DNA from: Phycisphaerales bacterium
GTDB taxonomy: Bacteria; Planctomycetota; Phycisphaerae; Phycisphaerales; UBA1924
DNA length: 64,000 nucleotides
Assembly: GCA_040217175.1 (NCBI GenBank)
Contig: JAVJNT010000002.1
Location: 920,001-984,000 of the forward strand
Direction of reading: 5' to 3'
Shown here piece by piece: positions 26,510 to 35,787 of this stretch (the first letter of the stretch is position 1; every line of letters begins with the position of its first letter). A program made the translations under genes and the position numbers. Below the pieces are notes generated by a model. It did no database searches. It saw nothing but the letters and a program-made list of their open reading frames with translations, and was not told the DNA's origin.

Positions 26510-26540
26510 AAACGCCGTTCCCGAGATGGGAGCGGCGTTT
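26510..26540 (+). terminator. Bidirectional terminator after tRNA-Gly
   Basis: A 13-bp stem with one G-T wobble (AAACGCCGTTCCC paired with GGGAGCGGCGTTT) and a 5-nt loop, with T-rich sequence on the plus-strand 3' side and A-run symmetry on the other. It separates tRNA-Gly from the convergent membrane protein gene. Confidence 0.85.
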
Positions 26541-26546
26541 CTTCGT

Positions 26547-26975
26547 TCAGGGCGACCCTCGCAGCCCCTCGCCCGCGCCGGCGACCACACCGATCAGGAG
26601 CAGGACCGCGAAGGCGGCCACGGCCACGCCAAAGAGCCGGAGGTGTCGGTACACGGTCGGCATGACGCGTTGTGCGAACCGATGGTGCCATCGCCAGGGC
26701 ACGCAGCACAGCAGGACTGCCGTGACGACGATGGTCCAGCCGACGACCCGGAACACCAACGGCTGCCACATCGACGGCGCGTGCAACACGAGCGCAACTC
26801 CGAAGACCAGTCGAAATGCCTGCTCGGCGAAGTGCGTGCGCGCCGACGATGCGAACGCCTCGAAGAAGCGTCGCACTCGGTCCGGGGCCGCGAACGTCGC
26901 AACCGAGATCGCAAGGAACCCGATTGCACTGGCGACCACGACGATCGCGGCTGAGAGTCTGATCGCGTCGGCCAC
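26547..26975 (-). CDS. Small integral membrane protein, unknown function
   Basis: This 142-residue protein has four hydrophobic segments: about residues 5-28, 50-64, 74-92 and 112-134. Short basic stretches lie between them (RVRRFF, WRWHHRF). No family is recognised. The GTG start at 26975 is supported by TAGGCT ending 6 nt upstream and the lack of any Shine-Dalgarno sequence. It lies between a tRNA terminator and a dockerin-tailed gene on the same strand. Confidence 0.7.
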   Translation of the reverse strand: MADAIRLSAAIVVVASAIGFLAISVATFAAPDRVRRFFEAFASSARTHFAEQAFRLVFGVALVLHAPSMWQPLVFRVVGWTIVVTAVLLCCVPWRWHHRFAQRVMPTVYRHLRLFGVAVAAFAVLLLIGVVAGAGEGLRGSP

Positions 26976-26981
26976 GTTCCC

Positions 26982-26987
26982 AGCCTA
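26982..26987 (-). promoter_or_regulatory. -10-like hexamer TAGGCT, membrane protein gene
   Basis: TAGGCT on the minus strand ends 6 nt before the GTG at 26975. Confidence 0.5.
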
Positions 26988-26995
26988 CGCGCTGC

Positions 26996-28750
26996 TCACC
27001 CGTCGCAGCCGGCCTCGAACTCGGTCTGGAACAGCAGGAAGTCGAAGATGGTCAGGACGCCGTCGCCGTCGAAGTCGGCCTGGAGATCGCCCAGGCCGAA
27101 CAGCCCGCTGAAAGCCAGGTAGTCGAACAGCGTGAGGGCTCCGTCGCCGTCGAGGTCGGCCCGGCAGCCGTCACAATCGGGCGCAACCGGGTCGAACCAG
27201 ACGATGCCCAGCCCCGGCTCGTCGCGGCCGTCGTAGATGCGGCCGCCAATGGCCAGGGGCACGCTCGTGCCCCAGCAGACGCCCGTGGCGTCGATGTCGA
27301 CCGGGCTGGCGTGGTAGATGTCGTCGCCGAGCTGGGCGGTGTTGTTCGTGAAGGTGTTGACCAGGCCATTGCTTCCGGCGAAGCTGAACAGCGAGACGTC
27401 GTCGTCGATGTTGGTGGTGTAGACGGCCCCGCCAAGGCGGGCGATGTTGCCCTCGAAGGTGTTGCCGACGAAGACGACCGAGTCGTGGTCGTCCGAGTCG
27501 ATGAAGCCGACGGCGCCGCCGGCACCCGCGGTGATGTTCTGGATGAATCGGTTGTTGGTGAAGGTGATGTCGCTCTCGCCGCGGAAGAAGCGGACGGCCC
27601 CGCCGTCGGTCGTGGACGAGTTGCCTTCGAAGTCGCAGTCCTCGACGTCGACCACGCCGAACGACAGCGTCATGGCGCCGCCGCGACCGGCACGGTTGTC
27701 AACGAACTCGCACCGCCGCATCGTGAGCGTCCTGTCATCGAAGCCGAGGTAGCCGCCCGCCGATCGCTCGGCCAAGTTATCCATGAACACGCAATCCTCG
27801 ATGATTAGATCAGCATTGAAATCCATTGCTCCGCCGCTACGACCCGCCAAGTTGCCGACAAACTCGCAGCCTGAGATTCGCGTAGTTTGGCCGTAGGCAA
27901 GACCGTTGAGACCACCGGCATCGAAGTCTGCCGAGTTGAAGTAGAAACGACAGTCAACGAAGTCGGCTTGCGGGCCAGCATATGACATGCCACCCCCGCT
28001 CGATGAAGGGCCACCCCCGATGCCGTTTCGCACGAACGTGCATCGCACGATTCGATCACGTGGCACGGAGGAAGGGTCGGCGACGAGCGAGTTGATGAAG
28101 GCTCCTTGTCCGTTCTCCTCGAATGTACAGTCTTCCAGCAGATGCCCGGCGCCCCCGCGAATGCCGAGACCAAAGCCCGTAGAGCCCGATACTTCCACGC
28201 TCCGCATGCGTACTTGCTTCATCGTCGGACGCAACTCAGCAGAGATGCCCAGGCCAAACGGATCTTGCGGCCCAACGACGATCACGGACTCGAAATACGG
28301 CGTCGAATCAATCATGGAGATTGGCGCTTCAGCTTGCCACACGTAGGCGAATCGGATGATTGAGCCGTCAAGAAACTCTTCGGCTATGGAGAATTCCGCG
28401 TCCCTCGCGTTCGGCGTGAACAGGACTCCGCCCCACGGCTGGTCGGGATCGTGGGCCCGCAAGTCGACGCGTGCAAACTCCTCGCCGAAGGCCTGCAGCG
28501 TGCCAATGTCACCGTCCGCATCGCCGCCGATGATCAGCCGCGTCCCGGCCATCCCTTCGACCCGCACGCCGCCCTCGATGGTCAGCGTGGCCCCGCCGGC
28601 CACCTCGACGTCGCCCGTGAGCACAAAGGGATTGCCGCTGATCCGCCAGACCGTGTCGGTCTCGATCCGGCCTTCTACGAACGTCTGTGCGTGGGCGGAC
28701 ACAATGATCGAGAACCACGCGACGAGCGAGACGAGAGCTTGGAGACGCAT
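26996..28750 (-). CDS. Secreted right-handed beta-helix protein with GC-type dockerin tail
   Basis: This 584-residue protein opens with a signal peptide (about residues 1-22, ending SAHA). The body is a parallel beta-helix of the polymorphic outer membrane/pectate-lyase-like kind, with repeated coils such as SGCEFVGNLAGRSGGAM, IEDCVFMDNLAERSAGG and VEDCDFEGNSSTTDGG; the C-x-F-x-x-N-x-A-x-x-G-G pattern recurs about every 24 residues. The tail has two calcium loops (DLDGDGALTLFDYL and DFDGDGVLTIFDFL) ending EAGCDG. AGGAGG upstream supports 28750. Bases about 27770-28420 have lower GC than the rest of the gene. It is presumably a cell-surface or matrix protein. Confidence 0.88.
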   Translation of the reverse strand: MRLQALVSLVAWFSIIVSAHAQTFVEGRIETDTVWRISGNPFVLTGDVEVAGGATLTIEGGVRVEGMAGTRLIIGGDADGDIGTLQAFGEEFARVDLRAHDPDQPWGGVLFTPNARDAEFSIAEEFLDGSIIRFAYVWQAEAPISMIDSTPYFESVIVVGPQDPFGLGISAELRPTMKQVRMRSVEVSGSTGFGLGIRGGAGHLLEDCTFEENGQGAFINSLVADPSSVPRDRIVRCTFVRNGIGGGPSSSGGGMSYAGPQADFVDCRFYFNSADFDAGGLNGLAYGQTTRISGCEFVGNLAGRSGGAMDFNADLIIEDCVFMDNLAERSAGGYLGFDDRTLTMRRCEFVDNRAGRGGAMTLSFGVVDVEDCDFEGNSSTTDGGAVRFFRGESDITFTNNRFIQNITAGAGGAVGFIDSDDHDSVVFVGNTFEGNIARLGGAVYTTNIDDDVSLFSFAGSNGLVNTFTNNTAQLGDDIYHASPVDIDATGVCWGTSVPLAIGGRIYDGRDEPGLGIVWFDPVAPDCDGCRADLDGDGALTLFDYLAFSGLFGLGDLQADFDGDGVLTIFDFLLFQTEFEAGCDG

Positions 28751-28847
28751 GCGGACCTCCTGGAATGTTCGGCTTGTGCTCGATGCCGTCGCGATCCAGC
28801 ATACCGCAAACGCGATTGCCATGCAAGGACATGTGCGCGGCGCACGG

Positions 28848-28871
28848 AAAAGCCCGGGCGTGCGCCCGGGC
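28848..28871 (-). terminator. Rho-independent terminator of the 28898-30184 gene
   Basis: On the minus strand an 8-bp GC stem (GCCCGGGC repeated on each arm, itself self-complementary) with a 4-nt GCAC loop is followed by TTTT, 27 nt past the stop. Confidence 0.85.
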
Positions 28872-28897
28872 CACGTTCGATCAGGGCATGCCTTGGA

Positions 28898-30184
28898 TCA
28901 GGGGCAGCCGGCGTCGAACTCGTTCTGGAACGCCAGGAAGTCGAACAGGCTTAGGCTGCCATCGCCGTCGAAGTCGGCGGCCAGGTCGCCGGCGTCGAAC
29001 AGGTTCTGGAACGAAAGGAAGTCGAAGATCGTCAGCGAACCATCGCCGTCGATGTCCGCCCGGCAGGTATCGCCGTCGACGTCAACGAAGAAGATGGTGT
29101 TCAGGCCGTCGAAGTCCTTGTCGCGGATGAAGTAGATGCGGCTGCTGTCGGCCGACCAGCGGATGTCGCCGTACCCGCCGTTGACGTCTGCAAAGACGGG
29201 AAGATCTGGCGTCAGGTTGCGCAGGTCGGTTCCGTCGATGTTGACCACGTAGAGCGCGTCGACAGTGTCGACGTCGATGTCGCCGCTAAAGGCAACCATG
29301 GTGCCATCGGGCGAGACGGCCAGGCCGTCGATGTCCTGGGCCTCTGAGCTCAACGGCACGATGACCTCGACCTCGACGTCGCCGGGCGTCGTGGGGATCT
29401 TGATCAGGCTCTCGGGGCCATCAAAGTCGAAGTGCGCCGTGCATACGAAGTACTGGTCATCGGACGTCAGCTCCCCATCGACGATCTGAAAGAAGTCCGG
29501 CGTGTTCGTAGGCGTGATGAACTGCGGGTCGAAGCTCGAGCCATCGGTCGGCAGCACGCCGAGCACCTGGGGCTGGGGGCCACCCTCGAACTGGCTGCCG
29601 TAGACGACCGTCGAGCCATCGCTGGTCACGTCCCACTGGAACTGGTCGATGTCGACGCCCAGCGGCGTGATGCCGAAGATGTCGAAGCTTCCGTCGGTGA
29701 GGGCGTTGAAGATGCCGTCGCTGCTCTCGTCGTTGAGGTAGATCAGCTCGGTGCCGCCCTTGATGAGCACGCCGTCACCGGCGATGCCGGTGCCGTCGGT
29801 GATCTGGAGCTGGTCGCCGCCGTCGATGGGCAGGCGGAACCACTCGTTGCTGGGGTTGCCGATGGTCTGGTCGCCCTTGAAGTAGACGAAGTCGACGCCG
29901 ACGATCGGCGCCTCGTCGACGTCGTTGTGAAGGGTCGGGTCGTTCCAGATCTCGGCGGTGCCACCACCGATGGGAATGCGGTACAGGTGGTCGCCGCTGA
30001 CGCCGTCGTCGACCGAGCCGACGAAGAAGATGAACTGGCCATCGAGCGAAAGCGTAAACGCGTCGACGTCGCCCGTGGTAACGGCCGGGGCGATGGGCAC
30101 CTCGGTGCCCTCCTGCGCAAGGGCCGCAGTCGTGGCTGACAGCGCGAAGCCGGCGATGAGCGTGATGTTGCGAGTGCTTGGCAT
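28898..30184 (-). CDS. Secreted TolB-like beta-propeller protein with GC-type dockerin tail
   Basis: This 428-residue protein has a signal peptide (about residues 1-23, ending ALAQ). Repeats containing LSLDGQFIFFVGSVDD, VTSDGSTVVYGSQ, VSPDGTMVAFSG and WSADSSRIYFIRD follow, which are the S-x-D-G-x-x-I/V blades of WD40-like/TolB-type propellers. The C-terminus carries DIDGDGSLTIFDFL and DFDGDGSLSLFDFL and ends DAGCP, a GC-type dockerin. GGAGA about 9 nt upstream fits the start. It is separated by its own terminator from the beta-helix gene that follows on the same strand. Ligand unknown. Confidence 0.88.
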   Translation of the reverse strand: MPSTRNITLIAGFALSATTAALAQEGTEVPIAPAVTTGDVDAFTLSLDGQFIFFVGSVDDGVSGDHLYRIPIGGGTAEIWNDPTLHNDVDEAPIVGVDFVYFKGDQTIGNPSNEWFRLPIDGGDQLQITDGTGIAGDGVLIKGGTELIYLNDESSDGIFNALTDGSFDIFGITPLGVDIDQFQWDVTSDGSTVVYGSQFEGGPQPQVLGVLPTDGSSFDPQFITPTNTPDFFQIVDGELTSDDQYFVCTAHFDFDGPESLIKIPTTPGDVEVEVIVPLSSEAQDIDGLAVSPDGTMVAFSGDIDVDTVDALYVVNIDGTDLRNLTPDLPVFADVNGGYGDIRWSADSSRIYFIRDKDFDGLNTIFFVDVDGDTCRADIDGDGSLTIFDFLSFQNLFDAGDLAADFDGDGSLSLFDFLAFQNEFDAGCP

Positions 30185-30417
30185 GGGAATCTCTCCGTTC
30201 TCAGATCGAGGGGTCTGGCATGGACTCAGAAAAGGCTGGTAGAACGTAGAAACCCGGCCGATTCGCTTCGTCAATGCGCAGCCAAGTACGAGTCAAGACC
30301 CCGTGAAGAGTGCGCGAACACCGCAACACGCGGGCGACGCTGGTTCGCTGCGAAGGAATCATGCGTACCGACGACACACGACTCGTGCACAATCTCCAAC
30401 CCGACGAGGCCATACGC

Positions 30418-31278
30418 ATGACTCACGCCAGGCGCGCCTTCACGCTCATCGAACTGCTCGTCGTCATCGCGATCATCGCGCTGCTCATCGGCATCCTGCT
30501 CCCTTCGCTCGGCGCGGCGCGCGAGGCCGCGAAGAAGGTCCAGTGCCAATCGCAGATGCGGCAGATCATGACGGCCTGGACCGCCTACACGCTCGACTAC
30601 AACGAGTACCACCACGGAAGCCGCCAGAACTACTCGACCCGCATGGAAGAACGCGGCGGCCGCGGCTCGCAGATCAATTTCCTGCTGCCCTACTACGAGG
30701 ATTACGAGACTCCTGGGGCATCGAGTGATCTGGGCAAGTACGGCTATTGGGGCGCGCTCTACGACGAATACCTCGGCGTCGAAGTCGAAGAGTCGATGTT
30801 CGATCAGAGCGTCGGCATCGGCAACCGTTCCCAGCTTGCGGGCTGGGACGTCTGGGCATGCCCGAGCGCCAAGCTCATCGATCGCTACGGCATCACCGGC
30901 CGGGGCGCCGAGGGCAATTTCGACTACGCGACTTTCTGCTTCAACGGCGTGTTCCGCGGTGGCCCGGGTACCGATGCGGCGCTCTGGAAGGCCGGCGGCT
31001 ACAACGACCCAAGGCCGAAGCGCGTGACCGAGGTCAACAACCCCTCGAAACTCATCGTGTTCATGGATGGCTACGAGCAGATGATCGACGGCAACGGCGA
31101 TACGCTCAACGACCTCTACCAGCACGGCCCCGAGAAGGATGCCGAGTACTTTCGCCACGGCCATAGCTGCAACGCGTGCTGGCTTGATGGGCACGTCTCA
31201 GACATTCCCAAGGAGGACCTGCCCAACACGCTGCCCTGGTACACGGGCCAGCCCGATCCGGACCGCGGACCGCGATAG
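30418..31278 (+). CDS. DUF1559-like prepilin with H-X9-DG-type C-terminus
   Basis: This 286-residue protein starts with a six-residue leader and [20 protein letters not shown], the prepilin cleavage/methylation signature. The body has [12 protein letters not shown] and a C-terminal [17 protein letters not shown], where His and Asp-Gly are spaced as in the H-X9-DG motif of planctomycete DUF1559-type proteins. These are abundant pilin-like surface proteins in Planctomycetes. GAGG 8 nt upstream supports 30418. An alternative ATG at 30361 has GAAGGA only 3 nt away and would give a 25-residue leader. Confidence 0.85.
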   Translation: MTHARRAFTLIELLVVIAIIALLIGILLPSLGAAREAAKKVQCQSQMRQIMTAWTAYTLDYNEYHHGSRQNYSTRMEERGGRGSQINFLLPYYEDYETPGASSDLGKYGYWGALYDEYLGVEVEESMFDQSVGIGNRSQLAGWDVWACPSAKLIDRYGITGRGAEGNFDYATFCFNGVFRGGPGTDAALWKAGGYNDPRPKRVTEVNNPSKLIVFMDGYEQMIDGNGDTLNDLYQHGPEKDAEYFRHGHSCNACWLDGHVSDIPKEDLPNTLPWYTGQPDPDRGPR

Positions 31279-31301
31279 AGCTCGAGCCGACCACGAACGC
31301 A

Positions 31302-31335
31302 AAGGGGACCGACCTCGTTCGAGGACGGTCCCCTT
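31302..31335. terminator. Bidirectional terminator between convergent genes
   Basis: Arms AAGGGGACCGACCTC and GAGGACGGTCCCCTT pair over 15 bp with one mismatch and a GTTC loop. It lies between the prepilin (plus) and the PEP-CTERM-like gene (minus). Confidence 0.85.
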
Positions 31336-31367
31336 GTGATCAAGAATGTTGATGCATTCGAGGTCGC

Positions 31368-32069
31368 TCAGGACATGCGGCGGCGCCGCACGGCGACGAG
31401 GCCAAGGCCCGCCATCGCCAGGCCCGCGCTGCCGGGCAGCGGGATGGTGATAAACAGGAAGTCCTGCGTGCCGCGGGAGTTCGAGCCGTCGCTGTTGAAG
31501 GTGACCCAGCCGCGGCCGACGTGGCCCGCAAAGCCGGGGAAGCGGTGCTGGTCGGTGAGGATGGCAAAGTCCTTGGCCATCGCATCGGACTGCTGGTAGA
31601 AGTTGAAGGTCGTGCCCTCGAGCAGGTCGCCGTTGCCGGCCATGGCCGTCATGACGCCGCTGTTGGACGCGAAGCTCTCGGCCGTCCAGCCGTTGGACTC
31701 GGTGTTGACGCCCATGGCCAGCGTGAAGTCGAGCCGGAACATGCCCTCGCCGAAGGCATAGCCGCTGCCGCTGTCCTGGCCGCCGTAGACCTTGCCCGAG
31801 ATGTTGATGGCGTCGGCGTTGCCGTCGCCGGTGGTGTCCAGGATCTTCATGACGACCCGGGCACCGTTCTCCTCGAACGAGAAGGTGGTGGTGCCGCCGG
31901 CGCCGAAGCCCTCAAACATGTTGTCGAGCCGCAGGCCGTATCCCGGCGGCCTCGCGTGGCCGTCGGGGTGGTCGCCCAGAGCCGACTGGAAGAGGACCAC
32001 GGGGTCCGCCATGGCGGCGCCGGCGAGCGCGAAGCCCGTCAGCACGCCGAACATCGAAGCCTTGTTCAT
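31368..32069 (-). CDS. Secreted protein with PEP-CTERM-like sorting signal
   Basis: This 233-residue protein has a signal peptide (residues 1-22, ending AMA), a beta-rich body, and a C-terminal tail IPLPGSAGLAMAGLGLVAVR followed by RRRMS. The tail is a short Pro-containing motif, a hydrophobic helix and a basic end: the PEP-CTERM/exosortase-substrate architecture, though with PLPG instead of PEP. The body resembles choice-of-anchor or filament proteins and has an F-S-F-E-E-N strand, but no known enzyme motif. GGAGG 9 nt upstream supports 32069. No exosortase is visible in the window. Confidence 0.75.
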   Translation of the reverse strand: MNKASMFGVLTGFALAGAAMADPVVLFQSALGDHPDGHARPPGYGLRLDNMFEGFGAGGTTTFSFEENGARVVMKILDTTGDGNADAINISGKVYGGQDSGSGYAFGEGMFRLDFTLAMGVNTESNGWTAESFASNSGVMTAMAGNGDLLEGTTFNFYQQSDAMAKDFAILTDQHRFPGFAGHVGRGWVTFNSDGSNSRGTQDFLFITIPLPGSAGLAMAGLGLVAVRRRRMS

Positions 32070-32144
32070 CGAAAACTCCCTCCTACACGGTGACAGCCCC
32101 GCGCTGGAGGCAGTCCAGCCCGTCCGAGGCGGTGTGGTACGTCG

Positions 32145-32175
32145 ATCAGACCGCGCGACGCGTGCGCGATCTGAT
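32145..32175. repeat. Imperfect inverted repeat in the 306-bp gap upstream of the Bat-like operon
   Basis: ATCAGA and TCTGAT flank an inner CGCGC/GCGCG pairing. It lies in the only gene-free stretch between the PEP-CTERM-like gene (start 32069) and the DUF58 gene (start 32376). It could be an operator or a leader hairpin. Nothing else is recognised in 32070-32364. Confidence 0.35.
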
Positions 32176-32364
32176 GAGGGCGAAGATACCCCGGATCGCG
32201 CGCCCATCAAGCACGCGCTTCGACAACCCGATGCAAAAACAGCACTTGCGCGTTATGGGGACGCACGCGGAAACCACTATGCCGCCCAGGCTTCCCCGAG
32301 TGACACCACGTTCTCGGCCCCGACCGCGGGCACGATCGTGCAATTCGCCGCCGCGAAGGCCCGA

Positions 32365-32370
32365 TACCAT
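32365..32370 (+). promoter_or_regulatory. -10-like hexamer TACCAT, Bat-like operon
   Basis: TACCAT ends 5 nt before the GTG at 32376 and is the likely promoter of the four-gene operon. Confidence 0.5.
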
Positions 32371-32375
32371 CGGCC

Positions 32376-33410
32376 GTGGCGGAGGCACCCAGCACAACAC
32401 CGACGGCAACGCCCACCCCGATGCCGCACACGCCGCGGTCCGAGCGGGTCGACCCGACGCTCTACCTGCACCCCGCGACGCTGGCCCGCCTGGGCAGCCT
32501 CGAGCTGCGGGCCAAGATGATCGTCGAGGGCGTCATGAGCGGGGCCCACCGCAGCCCCTACCAGGGCCAGAGCGTCGAGTTCGCCCAGCACCGCCAGTAC
32601 GTCGCCGGCGACGACCTGCGCCACCTCGACTGGAAGGTCTACGGCCGCAGCGACAAGCTCTACCTGAAGCAGTACCAGCAGGAGACCAACCTCGACCTGG
32701 TGGTGCTGGTCGATGCCAGCGGCTCGATGACGTACGGCAGCCGATCGTTCTCCGACGCGGCTGCCTCGGGCGACTCGACCGGGCCGAGCGGCCAGACCAA
32801 CTGGCGGAAGATCGACCACGCCACGGCCCTCGCCGCCGCGCTCAGCTACGTCACGCTCCGCCAGGGCGACCGCGTCGGGCTGTACACCTTCGCCGACGGC
32901 ATCCTCGGCGGCGTCGAGCGTTCCAGTAGTCAGGGGAGCTGGCGTCGAATCGTGGCGGCGCTCGCGCAGGCACCCGTCGACGGCGAGGCCGACTTCGCCC
33001 GCGTCTTTGATCAGGTGCTGGGCAAGCTCACGAACAAGTGCCTGCTCGTCGTCCTCAGCGACTTCTTCACCGAGCCGGCCGTGCTCGAAGCGGCGTGGGC
33101 CCGCGCCAAGCACCGGGGACACGACGCCATCGCCTTCCAGGTGCTCGACCAGAGCGAGACCGACTTTGCCTTCAAGGATCCGGCCCCCTTCCTGGGGCTC
33201 GAGGGCGAGGGCAAGCTCCGCGTTGACCCGCGGGCCCTGCGCCCGGCATACCTCGAAGCGATGGCCGAGCACACCCGCGCCGTCGACCGCGGCCTCAGGC
33301 GCGTCGGCTTCGACTTCCATCGGCTGAGCACGCACGACTGGCTCGGCCCGCCGCTGGCCGCCTACGCCGCGCGTCGCGAGAGCCTGCTCAAGCGGAGCAA
33401 GATGGGGTGA
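32376..33410 (+). CDS. DUF58 protein with von Willebrand A-type fold (Bat-like)
   Basis: This 344-residue protein has a Thr/Pro-rich start followed by the DUF58 core: RSPYQGQSVEFAQHRQYVAGDD, RHLDWKVYGRSDKLYLKQY and VVLVDASGSM. The last is a complete DxSxS metal-ion-dependent adhesion site. DUF58 proteins occur beside MoxR AAA ATPases and Bat proteins and are thought to take part in chaperone-like assembly of surface or redox enzymes. It is the first gene of a unit (DUF58, BatA-like, vWA/GATase-like, squalene-cyclase-like). The GTG start follows the -10 hexamer; an ATG at 32421 is an alternative. Confidence 0.9.
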   Translation: MAEAPSTTPTATPTPMPHTPRSERVDPTLYLHPATLARLGSLELRAKMIVEGVMSGAHRSPYQGQSVEFAQHRQYVAGDDLRHLDWKVYGRSDKLYLKQYQQETNLDLVVLVDASGSMTYGSRSFSDAAASGDSTGPSGQTNWRKIDHATALAAALSYVTLRQGDRVGLYTFADGILGGVERSSSQGSWRRIVAALAQAPVDGEADFARVFDQVLGKLTNKCLLVVLSDFFTEPAVLEAAWARAKHRGHDAIAFQVLDQSETDFAFKDPAPFLGLEGEGKLRVDPRALRPAYLEAMAEHTRAVDRGLRRVGFDFHRLSTHDWLGPPLAAYAARRESLLKRSKMG

Positions 33411-33417
33411 GCGCCGC

Positions 33418-35787
33418 ATGAGCTTCGTCAATCCGCTCATCCTGGCGGCCGGGCTCGCGGCCATCGCGATCCCCATCGCCATCCACCTGCTCATGCGCCG
33501 GCGGCGCCAGCCGACCCCCTGGGCCGCGATGCGGTTCCTGATGGAGGCCATCCGCAAGCGCCGCCGCCGGCTGCAGCTCGAACGCCTGCTGCTGCTGGCG
33601 GTGCGGTGCCTGCTGGTCGCCGCCATCGCGCTGGCCCTCGGTCGCCCGACCATCCGAGGGCTCGCCGGAGACTCGCCCTTCGGGTCGGCCTCCGTCACGC
33701 TGGCGATCGTCATCGACGACTCCATCGCCTCGGGCACGCCCGACGCCGATGGCACGACCGCGCTTGATCGCCACCGCGCCATGGCCGTCGAGCTGCTCGA
33801 GAGCCTGCGGCCCGAGCGCGGCGATCGCGCGATGCTCATCCCGGCATCGGGACCGCTCTCTGGCCCGACCGATGCGCCGGTGCTCGCGAGCCTCGAACCC
33901 ACGAGCGACCTGGGCACGCTCAGCCAGTTCCTGGAGGACCTCGCGCCCACCGATGCCGCAGCCGACGTGGCCGGTGCGCTCACGCTCGTCGGCGAGCAGC
34001 TCTCCGCCGCCGGCCAGGACGAGGCAGGCGGCCGATGGGTCGTCGCGGTGCTCGGCGACGGCGTGGCGGGCGTGTTCTCAGACGACGCCACCGGCGCAGT
34101 CGCCGCCGAACGCGGCGAGGGGCGCGGCCCGGACGTCGCCGTGCTTGCCAGCGATCCGACGCTCGCGGGAGCCGGGCCTGCGGGTGACGCGGGCATCGCA
34201 GCGCTCACGCCCGTGCGTCCGGTGCTGGTGGTGGGCCAGGGCGAGGCTGTCGCCGTCGGAGCGCCAGCACGCGTGACCGTCGGCCGCTCGGGCGCGGGGC
34301 TCGACGAAGAAGCGAGCGTGCTCGTCCGGCTGCGCTTCGTCGACGACGGCGGACCGGGACCGTGGAGCGAGGCGACCGCGCGGCTGCGACCCGGCGAGCG
34401 TACGGCTTCGGTGGTGCTCGACGCCCAGGTCATCGGCCGGCCGCGCGGGCTCGCGTGGCTCGAGGCGCGCGTGGGCACCGATCAGGCGGACCTCGGCGTG
34501 CCGGGCAACGACGCGGCCGTCGCGAGCATTGCGTTGCGGCGCCAGCTTACCGTGGCCATCATCGATACGCCGCCCGCCCCGGGCGAGACCGGACGGGCGC
34601 TCGACCCCGAGGACCCGGCCGCGTGGCTGCGCGCGGCGCTCGCGCCCGACGCGTTGGGCGAGGACGATCCGCTGGCCGACATCGCCGCGACCACCATCGA
34701 CCCGTCGGTCGTCGACACGCCTCGGCTCGCGCGCGCCGACGCGGCGTTTGTGCTCGCGCCCGCCGAGGTGCGCGAGAGCGGCTGGCGGGCGCTGGCCGGC
34801 TTCGCCCGCGCGGGCGGGCTCGTCGCCGTGTTCCCCGATGCCTCCAGCTCGCTCGCACCGTGGAGCGACTCATTCGCACGGGCCTTCGACCTGCCGTGGA
34901 GCATCGGGCCCGAGGCCGTCGCCCACGAGCAGCCCTTATCGCTGGCGCGCAACGCGGGCGACGATCCGCTGGGCCTGCTGCGGCTGATCGAGGGCGAACT
35001 CGAGGCACTGCTGCGACCCGTCACGGTGGTGCGCCACGTGCCGCTGGCGATCGAGCCCGGCGGCGTCGGCGGCAGCCTGCTGACCATGAGCGACGGCTCG
35101 CCCGCGGCGCTCGTATCGCGGCCCGGCGGCACGGGCGGCGACGGCCTCGTCGTCGTGTTCGCCGTTCCGATGGCCGCGAGCTGGACCGACCTGCCCGCAC
35201 GGCCCGTCATGGTGCCGCTGGCACAAGAGCTCGCGCGCGCGGGCGTGGGCCTGGCCGTCGGCTCGCGGCCCTCCACCGCCGGCGCCCGCCCGAACGCGCC
35301 GGCGCTCGCGGCCCAGCTCCGCCCGGGCTGGACGCTCGCGGCCGGCGGCTCGATCGCGCCCGCGACGGTGGACGACGAGGGACGCGCCAGCCGACCGCTG
35401 CGGCGAGCCGGCCCGTGGCTCGCGCTCGACTCGGCCGGCCGGCCTGTCGGCGTGGTGGCCGTCGCGCCCGACCACCGTGGAGCCGCGCGCGAGCGCCTGG
35501 AGCGCAGCCGCGTGCGAGAGATCATCGCCGAGGGCCTGGCCGTCGACCTCTCCGACGACGAGGCGCTCGCGTGGCTCGATCGCCCGGGCGGCGCGAGCGA
35601 AGACGCCGTCGCGCCGGCCGACGCCATGGCGCGGACCGAGCCGAGCCTGGCGCTCGGCGCGATCCTGCTGGGCGTCGCGCTGCTGCTCGCCGCCATCGAG
35701 GCCGTCCTGGCGCGCCTCTTCAGCCACGCCCAGGTGACCGGCGCCGTCAGCGGCCTGGCAACCGGCAGCACGCGGGAGGCGGCCTAG
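33418..35787 (+). CDS. BatA-like membrane protein with N-terminal aerotolerance-regulator domain
   Basis: This 789-residue protein starts with a membrane helix (PLILAAGLAAIAIPIAIHLLM), a basic stretch and a second helix (about residues 58-76), which is the BatA N-terminal domain layout. A vWA-like region follows, opening with LAIVIDDSIASG, where the MIDAS motif is degenerate. The large outer part has no clear family, and there is a final membrane helix (about 745-770). It starts 7 bases after the DUF58 stop. In the Bat system such proteins sit in the cytoplasmic membrane with the vWA domain in the periplasm. The extracytoplasmic part is longer than usual. Confidence 0.85.
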   Translation: MSFVNPLILAAGLAAIAIPIAIHLLMRRRRQPTPWAAMRFLMEAIRKRRRRLQLERLLLLAVRCLLVAAIALALGRPTIRGLAGDSPFGSASVTLAIVIDDSIASGTPDADGTTALDRHRAMAVELLESLRPERGDRAMLIPASGPLSGPTDAPVLASLEPTSDLGTLSQFLEDLAPTDAAADVAGALTLVGEQLSAAGQDEAGGRWVVAVLGDGVAGVFSDDATGAVAAERGEGRGPDVAVLASDPTLAGAGPAGDAGIAALTPVRPVLVVGQGEAVAVGAPARVTVGRSGAGLDEEASVLVRLRFVDDGGPGPWSEATARLRPGERTASVVLDAQVIGRPRGLAWLEARVGTDQADLGVPGNDAAVASIALRRQLTVAIIDTPPAPGETGRALDPEDPAAWLRAALAPDALGEDDPLADIAATTIDPSVVDTPRLARADAAFVLAPAEVRESGWRALAGFARAGGLVAVFPDASSSLAPWSDSFARAFDLPWSIGPEAVAHEQPLSLARNAGDDPLGLLRLIEGELEALLRPVTVVRHVPLAIEPGGVGGSLLTMSDGSPAALVSRPGGTGGDGLVVVFAVPMAASWTDLPARPVMVPLAQELARAGVGLAVGSRPSTAGARPNAPALAAQLRPGWTLAAGGSIAPATVDDEGRASRPLRRAGPWLALDSAGRPVGVVAVAPDHRGAARERLERSRVREIIAEGLAVDLSDDEALAWLDRPGGASEDAVAPADAMARTEPSLALGAILLGVALLLAAIEAVLARLFSHAQVTGAVSGLATGSTREAA

